Shown here in pieces: positions 56,799 to 64,000 of a stretch of 64,000 nt of DNA. This DNA is from P52-10 sp041397365 (GTDB lineage Bacteria; Pseudomonadota; Alphaproteobacteria; Rhizobiales; Xanthobacteraceae), in NCBI GenBank assembly GCA_041397365.1, contig JAWKWT010000009.1, positions 162,434 through 226,433 of the forward strand, written 5' to 3'. How positions within the stretch are numbered: the stretch's first letter is position 1; the number at the start of each line of letters is the position of its first letter. Under the pieces are notes generated by a model. That model saw only the letters and a list, made by a program, of their open reading frames with translations, did not search any database and had not been told where the DNA came from. The position numbers and the translations under genes were made by a program.

Positions 56799-56998
56799 GT
56801 CTTGACCCCCAGCACGGTGTAAAGCGGGCAGAACCTGAACGCGGCTGTTGCCAGCATCACGAGACCCACGGCGACGGCGCCGTACTTCAGCGCAACGCCG
56901 TCGAAGACGGCCCAACCGCTCAGCAGCGCGGCCGCAATCAACGCCACGCCGAGGACGAAGCGAAGCACGCGATCCAGACTTCCTACATTGGCAATCAT
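56786..56998 (-). CDS. DUF2892 (YgaP-like) small membrane protein
   Basis: A 70-residue protein with two helices: VLRFVLGVALIAAALLSGWAVF and YGAVAVGLVMLATAAFRFCPLYTVLGVKTC. The FCPLYTVLGVKTC ending is the DUF2892 signature, which in YgaP is fused to a rhodanese. Here it is separate, at the head of the YeeE pair, and overlaps it by 13 bases. Confidence 0.9.
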   Translation of the reverse strand: MIANVGSLDRVLRFVLGVALIAAALLSGWAVFDGVALKYGAVAVGLVMLATAAFRFCPLYTVLGVKTCRN

Positions 56999-56999
56999 G

Positions 57000-57272
57000 G
57001 TCCTGATCCCCCGTTGAACATGCGCTCTGACTAGGCCCGTTCGACCCGCCGTTCAGTGACGATGTCACCGAACGAGAAAAAGGGCTGCATACCTGCCGGG
57101 GATGGCCGCGGATGAGGAACAGCCGCTGCCCGGACACTCCGAAGATGGACGTCTGCCCCCTGTTGCGCCACCGCCCATGCCGGGAACAATGGCGAAGGCT
57201 TCGAGCGTCGTTCAAACAGGGTGCGCCGGTCATCGGGCATTTCCTCTGGCTTCTCGCCAGCCCCGAACGGCG
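57000..57272. other. Intergenic region within the sulfur operon
   Basis: About 270 bases between the Crp/Fnr regulator gene and the DUF2892 gene, both on the minus strand. It may hold the operon promoter and the regulator's target site, but no clean FNR-type dyad is visible. Open frames here show no family features. Confidence 0.35.
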
Positions 57273-57961
57273 CTAACCAGCATCCAGGTCTGCGAGCCGA
57301 CCCAGCCCAACGAGGTCTAGCAGTTCGATCGTTCCACGCGACTGCCGGATCCAGCCCCGCCGCTGGAACTCGCCCAACTGGCGCGAGACGACCTCGCGCG
57401 CGGTGCCCAATTCGGCTGCCATCTGCTGATGCGTGGCCCTGATCTGCCGGGTGCCGCGCTCCAAATCGATCAACTTCTGCGCCAGCCGGATATCAACACG
57501 CTGAAAGGCGATGTCTTCTATCACCTGAAACAGATCGGTGATCCGCCTGGAATAGGCGGTGAAGATGAAATTTCGGAACGTGACAGACTGCGAGACCAGG
57601 TCGTCGAAGACAGCGCGCGGGATCGCCACAGCGCGCACATCCGTTTCCGCGATGCCTTCGGCTGAATAATCCTCATGAGCCAGCATGCAGGCAGTGGTCA
57701 ATACGCAGCTTTGCCCTGCCTCGACACGGTAAAGGACGATTTCGCGCCCCCTTCAGACACCTGCTGCACCCTGACACGGCCTTCGAGCAACAGAAGAAGG
57801 TTTTCGGGTGATTTGCCCGGTCCGAAGATGACCGTGCCCTCCGGGAGAGCGACAACGGCACTCTTGCGGATCAGCACATCGCGGACCATGGGATCTAGAC
57901 GGGACAATCCCGGAAACTGCCTGATCCAGTCTGGCAAACTGTTTCCTCCTTCGTGGGACAC
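57273..57961 (-). pseudogene. Crp/Fnr-family regulator, one frameshift
   Basis: The N-terminal barrel (LPDWIRQFPGLSRLDPMVRDVLIRKSAVVALPEGTVIFGPGKSPENLLLLLEGRVRVQQVSEGG) reads from GTG 57961, preceded by GGAGAGGG. Near 57720 the frame shifts. The rest (VQTTACMLAHEDYSAEGIAETDVRAVAIPRAVFDDLVSQS, then the winged helix ATHQQMAAELGTAREVVSRQLGEFQRRGWI) ends at TAG 57273. Restored length is about 229 residues. The recognition helix has R-E-V-V-S-R. It lies at the head of the sulfur genes and probably controls them. Confidence 0.8.
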
Positions 57962-58304
57962 TGGAGCACCCTCTCCAATGATTATTAGAACAGGGTGATC
58001 TCTGACGCGACCATGGAATATGATCTTATCGGGTGCATAGAGAATTCATCCCATGGAGAATGCCCCTCATCGGTCTCACTGCCTTGAGCTTGAACTAGCG
58101 GCTGAATTTCCGTCTCTGCATTCCTACTCTCCAGCGCGGTGTCGCTCCTTATCTCGGTATTCACGAAACCGGCAGCAGGCCAGACAATGAGAGCTTGAGG
58201 AGAATGACAGATAGCGTAAGCTTATATCGCTACGTATAACACGGACCGACCGCGACCTTCGGAGATTTCCATGCCACGGCAGCGCGAACGTCACTTGTAA
58301 AACG
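57962..58304. other. Gap between the regulator and the IS element
   Basis: About 340 bases of lower GC content with short unconvincing frames. It contains the likely promoter region of the Crp/Fnr gene (minus strand). No dyad of note was recognised. Confidence 0.35.
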
Positions 58305-58384
58305 TGACGTGCTCCCCGCAAATTCGGCCAATCTGAACTGGAATTTTCCACTTATGATCCCCGCAGTGGGACGAGGAGAGTTCC

Positions 58385-58651
58385 GTGAAGGCATCGAAGT
58401 TCAGTGAAGCGCAAATCGCGTTCGTGTTGAAGCAGGCGGAGGACGGAACGGCAGTTGCGGAGGTCTGTCGCAAAGCCGGGATCAGCGAGGCCACGTTTTA
58501 TAACTGGCGCAAGAAGTACGCGGGGCTGATGCCCTCGGAGATGAAGCGGCTTCGCCAGTTGGAGGATGAGAATGCCAAGCTGAAGCGGATCGTCGCTGAC
58601 CTGTCGTTGGACAAGGCCATGCTCCAGGACGTTCTGTCAAAAAAGCTCTGA
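58385..58651 (+). CDS. IS407-group transposase OrfA
   Basis: An 88-residue helix-turn-helix and leucine-zipper protein: FSEAQIAFVLKQAEDGTAVAEVCRKAGISEATFYNWRKKYAGL, then MKRLRQLEDENAKLKRIVADLSLDKAMLQDVLSKKL. The start is GTG 58385, after GAGGAGA. Near the end, AAAAAAG at 58639-58645 is a typical -1 slippery site that would fuse OrfA to OrfB. Confidence 0.9.
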   Translation: MKASKFSEAQIAFVLKQAEDGTAVAEVCRKAGISEATFYNWRKKYAGLMPSEMKRLRQLEDENAKLKRIVADLSLDKAMLQDVLSKKL

Positions 58652-59483
58652 GGCCTGGTCGCAAACGCGAACTTGTCGACAAGCTGCGAAGTGAGTGGAA
58701 GGTGTCGATCAGGAAAGCCCGCGCGACTCTTCGGATCGATCGCTCGCTTTATGTCTACAAGTCGAAGCGCAGCGATCAGGCCGCTCTCAAACTTCAGATC
58801 AAGAACATCTGCGAGACACGCGTGCGATACGGATACCGCCGCGTCCATGTGTTGCTGGGCCGTGATGGCTGGACAGCCAATATCAAGCGCGTCTATCGTC
58901 TCTACCGCGAGTTAGGCCTGCAATTGCGTAACAAGACGCCCAAGCGACGCGTGAAGGCCAAGCTGCGGGAAGGCCGCACCGATGCGCGTCAAGTCAACGA
59001 GACGTGGGCGATGGACTTCGTTCACGATCAACTCGCCACCGGCCGCAAGATTGTGTGCTGACGATCCTCGATACTTAACCGCGGTTCTCACCGGCCGTCG
59101 ATGCACGGTTCAGCTATCGCGGGGAGGATGTCGTCCAGACGCTTGAGCGTGTCTGCAAGATCGCCGGATACCCGAAGGCCATTCGTGTCGATCAGGGATC
59201 AGAGTTCATCTCGCGCGACCTCGATCTGTGGGCCTATCAACGCGACGTCATTCTCGACTTCTCTCGGCCTGGCAAGCCAACGGACAATAGCTTCATCGAG
59301 TCGTTCAACGGGAAGCTCCGGGCCGAATGCCTGAACACGCACTGGTTCATGAGCCTTGACGACGCCCGCATGAAAATGGAGGATTGGCGCAGAGACTACA
59401 ACGAGGTCCGGCCACATAGCGCAATCGGCAACAAGGCGCCGATTACGCTGTTGAATGGCTCATCGGCGCCCCCGCCGCCATGA
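58652..59483 (+). pseudogene. IS407-group transposase OrfB (DDE), broken
   Basis: OrfB continues in the -1 frame: VSIRKARATLRIDRSLYVYKSKRSDQAALKLQIKNICETRVRYGYRRVHVLLGRDGW, TPKRRVKAKLREGRTDARQVNETWAMDFVHDQLATGRKI with the first catalytic Asp. At 59051 a C is missing compared with the other copies, and even if restored a TAA follows after LTILDT. The second part (ARFSYRGEDVVQTLERVCKIAGYPKAIRVDQGSEFIS, then SFIESFNGKLRAECLN) supplies the other Asp and the Glu and ends at TGA 59483. As read, it is inactive. Confidence 0.82.
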
Positions 59484-59538
59484 GCCTTAACCCCGGAAAA
59501 TTCCAGCAATGGCTGGCCTAGTTTTGGGGTGCACTTCA

Positions 59539-59590
59539 TCCGATCAATGGACCAAACTTATCAGTGGCAGGAACTACGGGGAGCACGTCA
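59539..59590. repeat. 52-bp flank shared with the IS copy at 46.5 kb
   Basis: This matches the reverse complement of 46440-46490 almost exactly and ends GGGGAGCACGTCA, the exact complement of the IS left terminus TGACGTGCTCCCC. It may be the true outer end of a longer element or the left end of a second, related IS. Confidence 0.65.
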
Positions 59591-60147
59591 AATTCAATCG
59601 GGCTTGAGGTAATAATCGGCGTGGCTTGAATAGATTTCAAAACAAAGGCCTGCTCTCGCTTGACGGTCGAGCCACTCCGCGTTTCCGCCATGCCGGCTGC
59701 AAGTGTCGGTCCGACTTTTTGAATTGCTATAAGACCCATCACTACATACTGCCGAAGGCGTTGCACTGGGCACGTTGTCGGAGCGGCGCGGGCGCGGCAC
59801 ACTCGCCATTCTTGTTCGATCAGCCGTGCGCAGCGCCTCAGAGCATGTTCAGCAGCAATCAAGATTGCTGCCAGATCCGCCGAATAGATCGGTACGATGT
59901 CGCGCTCTTGGACGAATTACGGATCGCCCTTTCGACCAGCACCACCGGCTTCATCGTCAGGAGCAGACCGTTCTTGTGCGGCTAGTCGAAGAACCAGACA
60001 CCGTCCATCCAAGCCGTATTTGTCTCGTCGCGCGATGTCTCACTGAAAAATGTCTCGAGACAAGCGATTAACTTGACAACGTGGTCACATCTCTAGTGCT
60101 CGACTCCAATCCCTATCGATTGAATCATCGCTATTGGGTACTCCTGT
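59591..60147. other. Gap between IS and exporter operon
   Basis: About 560 bases with lower GC. Short frames on both strands show no recognised motif; a minus-strand frame (59536-59862) with VVMGLIAIQKVGPTLAAGMAE reads like a protein fragment but has no clear start or family. Probably debris of the former target gene. Confidence 0.35.
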
Positions 60148-60891
60148 CTACGCTTGAGCCATATCCATTGAGATACTCGGTCCATCACCACTATCTTCAA
60201 GTCTTCCGTCACGTAATTGGAAGATGTGATCGAAGCGATCGAAAATCTTCTCATCATGGGTGACGGCAATGATGGCAGCGTCCTGTTCGATGGCGAGCTT
60301 GCGGAGAAGATCCATCACAATCTCCGCTCGCTTCGAGTCGAGTGCAGCGGTTGGCTCGTCTGCAAGAATGATGCGCGGCCGGTTCGCAAGCGCGCGTGCA
60401 ATGGCAACACGCTGCCCTTCACCGCCAGAAAGATTGGCCGGCATCGCGTCTTTGCGGTGGCCCACTTCCAAATAGTCGAGGAGCTCGACCGCCCGCTTAC
60501 GCGCGTCGGCCCAATCGACACCCGCCAATTGTAGAACAATAGCGACATTGTCGGTCACGTTTAGGAAAGGCAGCAAGTTGTGAAACTGGAAGATGAACCC
60601 GATCTTATCAAGTCGCAGACGACGCAGATCGCTGCGCTGCCAACGTCCATCTTGGATGACCAGTTCGCCGTCTAGTTCCATCATCCCTGATGACGGGTCG
60701 AGAATGCAGCCGATGACGTTCAGCAGCGTCGTCTTGCCGGAGCCGGATGGGCCAAGAAGCGCGATGAGCTGCCGGGGATAGACCTTAAGCGAAACGTCCC
60801 TGAGCGCATCGACTCGGGTTTCTCCTTCACCGAAATGTTTGGAGATTCGATCGAGCCGCACAAGTGGCGTGTCTTCGCTTGGAGTTAGCAT
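60148..60891 (-). CDS. ABC exporter ATP-binding protein (DevA/MacB-type)
   Basis: A 247-residue ATPase. Walker A is GPSGSGKTTLL, the signature reads LSGGEGQRVAIARAL and Walker B is IILADEPTAALDS, with the H-loop in AVTHDEKIFDRFDHIFQL. These fit the LolD/MacB/DevA exporters. The ATG at 60891 (MLTPSEDTPLVRLDRISKHFGEG) is chosen over a longer frame. It overlaps or abuts the permease gene by one base gap and is the last gene of the operon. Confidence 0.9.
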   Translation of the reverse strand: MLTPSEDTPLVRLDRISKHFGEGETRVDALRDVSLKVYPRQLIALLGPSGSGKTTLLNVIGCILDPSSGMMELDGELVIQDGRWQRSDLRRLRLDKIGFIFQFHNLLPFLNVTDNVAIVLQLAGVDWADARKRAVELLDYLEVGHRKDAMPANLSGGEGQRVAIARALANRPRIILADEPTAALDSKRAEIVMDLLRKLAIEQDAAIIAVTHDEKIFDRFDHIFQLRDGRLEDSGDGPSISMDMAQA

Positions 60892-60892
60892 G

Positions 60893-62026
60893 TCAACCTC
60901 CAAGCGCCATGGCCGGGTCGACTCTGAGGGCGGCACGCACACCGAGGCCACTTGACAACAGACACACCACAAAAACGATAAATCCAAGGATCAACACGTT
61001 GTCGGGCTCTAGCACGACACGACGAGGAAAGTAGTCCTTGATGTTGACAATAAGGGCCACGCCAATCGAGAAGCCAGTGAGGCCCAGCGCCAGGGCTTGC
61101 TGCACGATCATGCCAATGATGGTTCGGTCAGAAGCACCAATAAGCTTCAGAGTCGCAATCTGTTTCAGCTTCTCCATCGTCATCGTGTAGATAATGAGCG
61201 CGATGATAACTGCAGAGACGACGAGCAGAAGTGATGTGAAGAGACCGATCTGGCGTCTCGCCCGATCGACCAGTGACCGCGACAGAATGGCTTCCTGCGC
61301 CTCCTGAGTGATTGCAGACAGGTGCTTCCAGCGCTGGACCGTGTCAGCGATAGCGTTAGCCGATGCGTTGGGCTGCAACCGGGCTACGACGGCATTGACC
61401 GTATCGCGACTTGCTGCAGCGGCACCTCGGGCCAACTGCACGCGTTGTGCGGGGGGCGCGAGGTCGAATTGCAGCTTCTGAGCGTCAGGCAAAGTGATGT
61501 AGATGGCAGGGTCGCCGCCGGAGTTGACTTGGTGTTGCGTGAGCCCGACGACCGTAAAGGTGCTCCGACCAAGCCGGATTTCGTCACCAGTTTCCAGACC
61601 GGCTGTGCGGTCGGCGACCATTTCGTAGTGATTGCGGGCGATGGCCCGGCCCTGCACAATTTCCGGTGGGCCGCCCGGGCGCGTTGGTTCATATCCAATC
61701 ACGTAGAGCCGCAACTTCGTGCCCTGATGCTGCGCTTCGACGGTCTGATAGGTGATGCTGCCAGCGGCGACAACTCCAGCGATACGGGCAATTGCCTCAC
61801 GAATGTCACCGGGAATGCGCGAAGCCTCTGCGAACGGACCGCGCGTGTTGGCTTCCACCACCCAAAGGTCAACGGCCGGCGCACGCGCGATAGTGAGAGC
61901 TTCGACAACAAGGCCACGATAGATACCGATCATCGCCAAAACTACACCAAGCAAAAGCCCCAGCCCTAAACATGTCAGCAAGAACCGGCCGAGATTGTAC
62001 CGAATGTCACGATAGGCCAGATTCAC
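60893..62026 (-). CDS. ABC exporter permease (FtsX/DevC-type)
   Basis: A 377-residue FtsX-family permease. One N-terminal helix (LLTCLGLGLLLGVVLAMIGIYRG) is followed by a periplasmic domain of about 220 residues, then three helices (LFTSLLLVVSAVIIALIIYTMTMEKLKQIATLKLIGASDRTIIGMIVQQALALG and others). The MEKLKQIATLKLIGAS coupling segment is typical. The order adaptor-permease-ATPase is as in DevBCA. Its stop abuts the ATPase gene. Confidence 0.9.
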   Translation of the reverse strand: MNLAYRDIRYNLGRFLLTCLGLGLLLGVVLAMIGIYRGLVVEALTIARAPAVDLWVVEANTRGPFAEASRIPGDIREAIARIAGVVAAGSITYQTVEAQHQGTKLRLYVIGYEPTRPGGPPEIVQGRAIARNHYEMVADRTAGLETGDEIRLGRSTFTVVGLTQHQVNSGGDPAIYITLPDAQKLQFDLAPPAQRVQLARGAAAASRDTVNAVVARLQPNASANAIADTVQRWKHLSAITQEAQEAILSRSLVDRARRQIGLFTSLLLVVSAVIIALIIYTMTMEKLKQIATLKLIGASDRTIIGMIVQQALALGLTGFSIGVALIVNIKDYFPRRVVLEPDNVLILGFIVFVVCLLSSGLGVRAALRVDPAMALGG

Positions 62027-63237
62027 TTGGCTCGAGCCCCGATCACTCTTACTGAACGGCCTTCATGGAAGCCGTCTTCTAGGCGTGATACAACGCGCGC
62101 CCCTGCGGGCAGCCCATCGATGATCTCGAGCCGCGCGTCCTCAGTACGATGCCGGAATTTGATGAAACGACGCTGCAAGCGCCCGGATTCAACGGTCCAC
62201 ACCCGGCCTTCCCGGCCATTGTAACCTTGCACTGCAGCTTCCGGAACGAGCATGACTTTGTCAAGCTGCGCAACGGTTATCCAAAACTCCGCCTGCTCAC
62301 CAAGAAAGATTCGCGGTGGAGGATTGTCACCCTTAATGTAGACGCGTCGCTCCTCGCTTACGCGATCGCTCTCCAGACCAATGCGCATCACTCGACCCGT
62401 AAATGCATCCTGCGGACGCGAGCGAAGTCGGGCGTCGACCCGCTGGCCTTCCTGGATGAAGCCGGCGCGGGCCTCATCGACATAAGCAAGACCCCAATAG
62501 CTGTTGGCCGCAATCAGCGTGAAGATTGGATCGCCAGCCTTGATGACGGTGCCGAGTTCTTTGTGGCGCTCGGTGACCAATGCATCGTATGGCGCTACGA
62601 GCGTCCGGTGACGCAGCATGGTCTCCTCGAACTGGAGCTGCGCCCGCCCATCGATCAGTTGCGCTTTGGAGGTCTCCGCTTCGCTCTGCGCTACGGCAAC
62701 ATCGGCTTTAGCCACAGCCTCATCCCTGACGGCCTCCTCCGCAACCTGCTGGGACACGATGTCACGACCGACGAGAGCCTGCTTACGCTGGTTGGCCGCC
62801 TGTTTTTGCCCCAACATCGCTTGGGCCTTCTCAAGATTGGCCTCCGCCTTCTTGATATTGGCTTCCAAGATGAGCAGCGCGGCGCGTGCCTTGGCGACTT
62901 TCGCTTCTTGCTCGCCAATGTTGAGGCGGGCTAGCACCTGTCCCTTTGTCACACGATCGCCGTGATCGACGTTGAGTTCAACGAGCGTAGCTCCGACCTC
63001 GAACCCGATCTTCGAGAGAACACGGGCTTCGACCGTGCCAAGGCCGAATACGCGGACGGGCACGTTCTCCTCTATTGTCGCAACCTGTATAGTGATCGGG
63101 CGGTTCGTGTAGATGAAAGCAGCTGCGGCAGCCGCACCAAATATGACGATTGTTACAACCGCGACCTTGAACCAACGTCTACGTGCGACACCAGCGAGCC
63201 ACGAACGTCGTGCGCCACCGTCCGTTTCCGATTTCAT
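62023..63237 (-). CDS. HlyD-family periplasmic adaptor (DevB-type)
   Basis: A 404-residue membrane-fusion protein. An N-terminal helix (WFKVAVVTIVIFGAAAAAAFIY) anchors it. The first lipoyl half reads VLSKIGFEVGATLVELNVDHGDRVTKGQVLARL, a coiled-coil hairpin covers about residues 105-200, and the second lipoyl half is LVAPYDALVTERHKELGTVIKAGDPIFTLI. It would link the permease to an outer-membrane channel. ATG 63237 is favoured; ATG 63252 overlaps the preceding stop. It overlaps the permease gene by four bases. Confidence 0.9.
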   Translation of the reverse strand: MKSETDGGARRSWLAGVARRRWFKVAVVTIVIFGAAAAAAFIYTNRPITIQVATIEENVPVRVFGLGTVEARVLSKIGFEVGATLVELNVDHGDRVTKGQVLARLNIGEQEAKVAKARAALLILEANIKKAEANLEKAQAMLGQKQAANQRKQALVGRDIVSQQVAEEAVRDEAVAKADVAVAQSEAETSKAQLIDGRAQLQFEETMLRHRTLVAPYDALVTERHKELGTVIKAGDPIFTLIAANSYWGLAYVDEARAGFIQEGQRVDARLRSRPQDAFTGRVMRIGLESDRVSEERRVYIKGDNPPPRIFLGEQAEFWITVAQLDKVMLVPEAAVQGYNGREGRVWTVESGRLQRRFIKFRHRTEDARLEIIDGLPAGARVVSRLEDGFHEGRSVRVIGARAK

Positions 63238-63244
63238 CGGGCCA

Positions 63245-63682
63245 CTAGGCATTTTTCGTAATCCAGCATCCCAGTGCCCGGCATGCGGAAATTGCTATGG
63301 CGATCCAGATTCCACTCCGCAATATCATGGCTCCCACGGTTCGTACTTCGAAGGCGCCGCCAGAGGCCATATGCCAGCCAAACGCCGCGAAAACGACAAG
63401 AGTTGCAGTAGCGATGACCAGCGAAAGGTGCGCGACCCATCGTCGCCATAGAACAAAGCCAATACCGGCGATCACGTAGAGAAAACCAGCGATAAAATTG
63501 AACCAGAGCACGAATGAAACGGCGTTGCCGACTACTGCACGCGCGACTTCATCACGAAAGAGCGCGCGTCCACCCGATAGCACTGTCACGATGCCAAACA
63601 GACCCGCGACGACGGCGACAATAAGAGCCCAACGCGGGCGAGCTGATCCTGTATTTGCTCCGTCGACAAAATTGGCCGACAT
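63245..63682 (-). CDS. Hypothetical four-helix membrane protein
   Basis: A 145-residue membrane protein: WALIVAVVAGLFGIVTVLSGG, VSFVLWFNFIAGFLYVIAGIGFVLW, LSLVIATATLVVFAAFGWHMA and ILRSGIWIAIAISACRALG are the four helices. ATG 63682 follows AAAGGA by eight bases. It heads the exporter operon, seven bases before the adaptor. No family was recognised. Confidence 0.75.
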   Translation of the reverse strand: MSANFVDGANTGSARPRWALIVAVVAGLFGIVTVLSGGRALFRDEVARAVVGNAVSFVLWFNFIAGFLYVIAGIGFVLWRRWVAHLSLVIATATLVVFAAFGWHMASGGAFEVRTVGAMILRSGIWIAIAISACRALGCWITKNA

Positions 63683-63691
63683 TATCGACAT

Positions 63692-63832
63692 CCTTTGAGC
63701 TACTCATTTGAACAAGGCCCATTCGCAGACATCTGCTTCTGCGAGGCAAATACGCCAGAACATGACGCTAGCAACATGTGATTGGAATTCAGGCCCAGTT
63801 ACTAAGATTATTGTATTTCGCGCGGCGGCCTA
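63692..63832. other. Leader of the exporter operon
   Basis: Non-coding, about 140 bases with lower GC content, between the first exporter-operon gene and the FNR/FixK box. It should contain the core promoter, which could not be pinned to clear -35 and -10 elements. Confidence 0.35.
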
Positions 63833-63846
63833 TTGATCTGAATCAA
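63833..63846. promoter_or_regulatory. Perfect FNR/FixK box upstream of the exporter operon
   Basis: TTGAT-CTGA-ATCAA is a full palindromic FNR/FixK site. It is 150 bases upstream of the start codon of the small membrane protein that heads the exporter operon (minus strand), so the transcript leader would be roughly 110 bases. It might also serve a gene to the right of the window. Confidence 0.6.
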
Positions 63847-63891
63847 GCACATTCTCAACGAGCAGGCCTCGATAGCTCCCATTGACCAGCG

Positions 63892-64000
63892 GAAACGCCC
63901 CCGATTTTGAGTTAGGATTTCTGTTCTCCACCCAGGAGACATGACCTGCACCCCTGAAACGCCCCCGATTTTGAGTTAGGATTTCTGTTCTCCAGCCAGG
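63892..64000. repeat. 39-bp direct repeats at the window end
   Basis: The 39 bases at 63892-63930, containing CCCCCGATTTTGAGTTAGG, recur exactly at 63956-63994 and continue for six more bases with one mismatch. The period is 64 bases. Tandem copies of this kind are typical of the ends of IS21-family elements, which would lie to the right. Confidence 0.6.

Larger units (their letters stand above)
58305..59538 (+). mobile_element. IS407-group (IS3 family) insertion sequence, near full length
   Basis: The left end TGACGTGCTCCCC (58305) and right end GGGGTGCACTTCA (59526-59538) begin imperfect inverted repeats of about 45 bases that share GGCCA and CTGGAATTTTCC blocks. Between them lie orfA and orfB in the usual -1 arrangement. 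The length is 1234 bases. No target duplication is visible (AACG on the left, TCCG on the right). If the extra 52 bases to 59590 are counted, the ends would be a perfect 13-base inverted repeat. It is inverted relative to the copy at 46.5 kb. Confidence 0.85.

Noticed and set aside
63892..64000. CRISPR array start
   Set aside because: Only two repeats are seen, the repeat is long (39-45 bases) and the space between is only about 20-25 bases. No cas genes are nearby. IS-end repeats explain it better.

Overview
The window reads as chromosome of an alphaproteobacterium of the Bradyrhizobium / Rhodopseudomonas / Afipia group (Nitrobacteraceae). The evidence is the GC-rich coding style, a FixLJ-FixK oxygen-sensing cluster whose FixL keeps the haem-ligand His and the regulatory Arg exactly 20 residues apart, FixK-type boxes of the form TTGA-N6-TCAA, a urea/amide ABC operon next to formamidase, and an RpoE-ChrR type ECF sigma system.

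Layout. 0-14 kb is core-like metabolism and transport: two TerC-family membrane proteins around a small XRE regulator, two MFS transporters, acetoacetyl-CoA synthetase, a broken gamma-glutamyltransferase, a glycosyltransferase and an SDR. 13.3-19.3 kb is an oxygen-response block: universal stress protein, FixK, FixL, FixJ and a lone receiver protein. Two exact and one relaxed FixK boxes lie here, one in front of an unlisted 36-residue membrane peptide. 19.4-25.3 kb is a lipid/photo-oxidative stress module: CFA-type methyltransferase, DUF1365, flavin amine oxidase, ECF sigma, ChrR anti-sigma, SDR and DUF2177, with three matching TGATCY-N18-TA promoters. 25.5-36.6 kb is amide/urea use: FmdB, FmdA, UrtEDCBA, and divergently an unusual NCS1-permease/histidine-kinase/receiver fusion with its LuxR-type response regulator. 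A strong palindrome sits in the shared promoter. 37-40 kb is a TRAP transporter.

From about 40 kb the window becomes an accessory island: a giant helicase-nuclease that looks like a defence gene, IS3-family remnants, a truncated IS407-group copy (minus strand), a truncated sensor kinase, VIT and MgtC-type membrane proteins, a second IS fragment, a phage terminase remnant, cspA, an OsmC-like protein, and then a one-direction sulfur operon (Crp/Fnr regulator, DUF2892, two YeeE/YedE halves, metallo-beta-lactamase persulfide-dioxygenase-like protein, Blh-like phosphatase/sulfurtransferase, SulP). A near-full IS407-group copy in the opposite orientation to the first closes this segment. The last genes are a four-gene HlyD/FtsX/ATPase exporter operon with a perfect FNR/FixK box upstream, and the window ends in 39-bp direct repeats.

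Many genes carry single-base frameshifts (at least 13 loci, densest in 40-58 kb), several at short homopolymers. This is either sequencing error or real decay, and affected genes are given as one feature over the restored extent. No rRNA, tRNA or CRISPR array was found.
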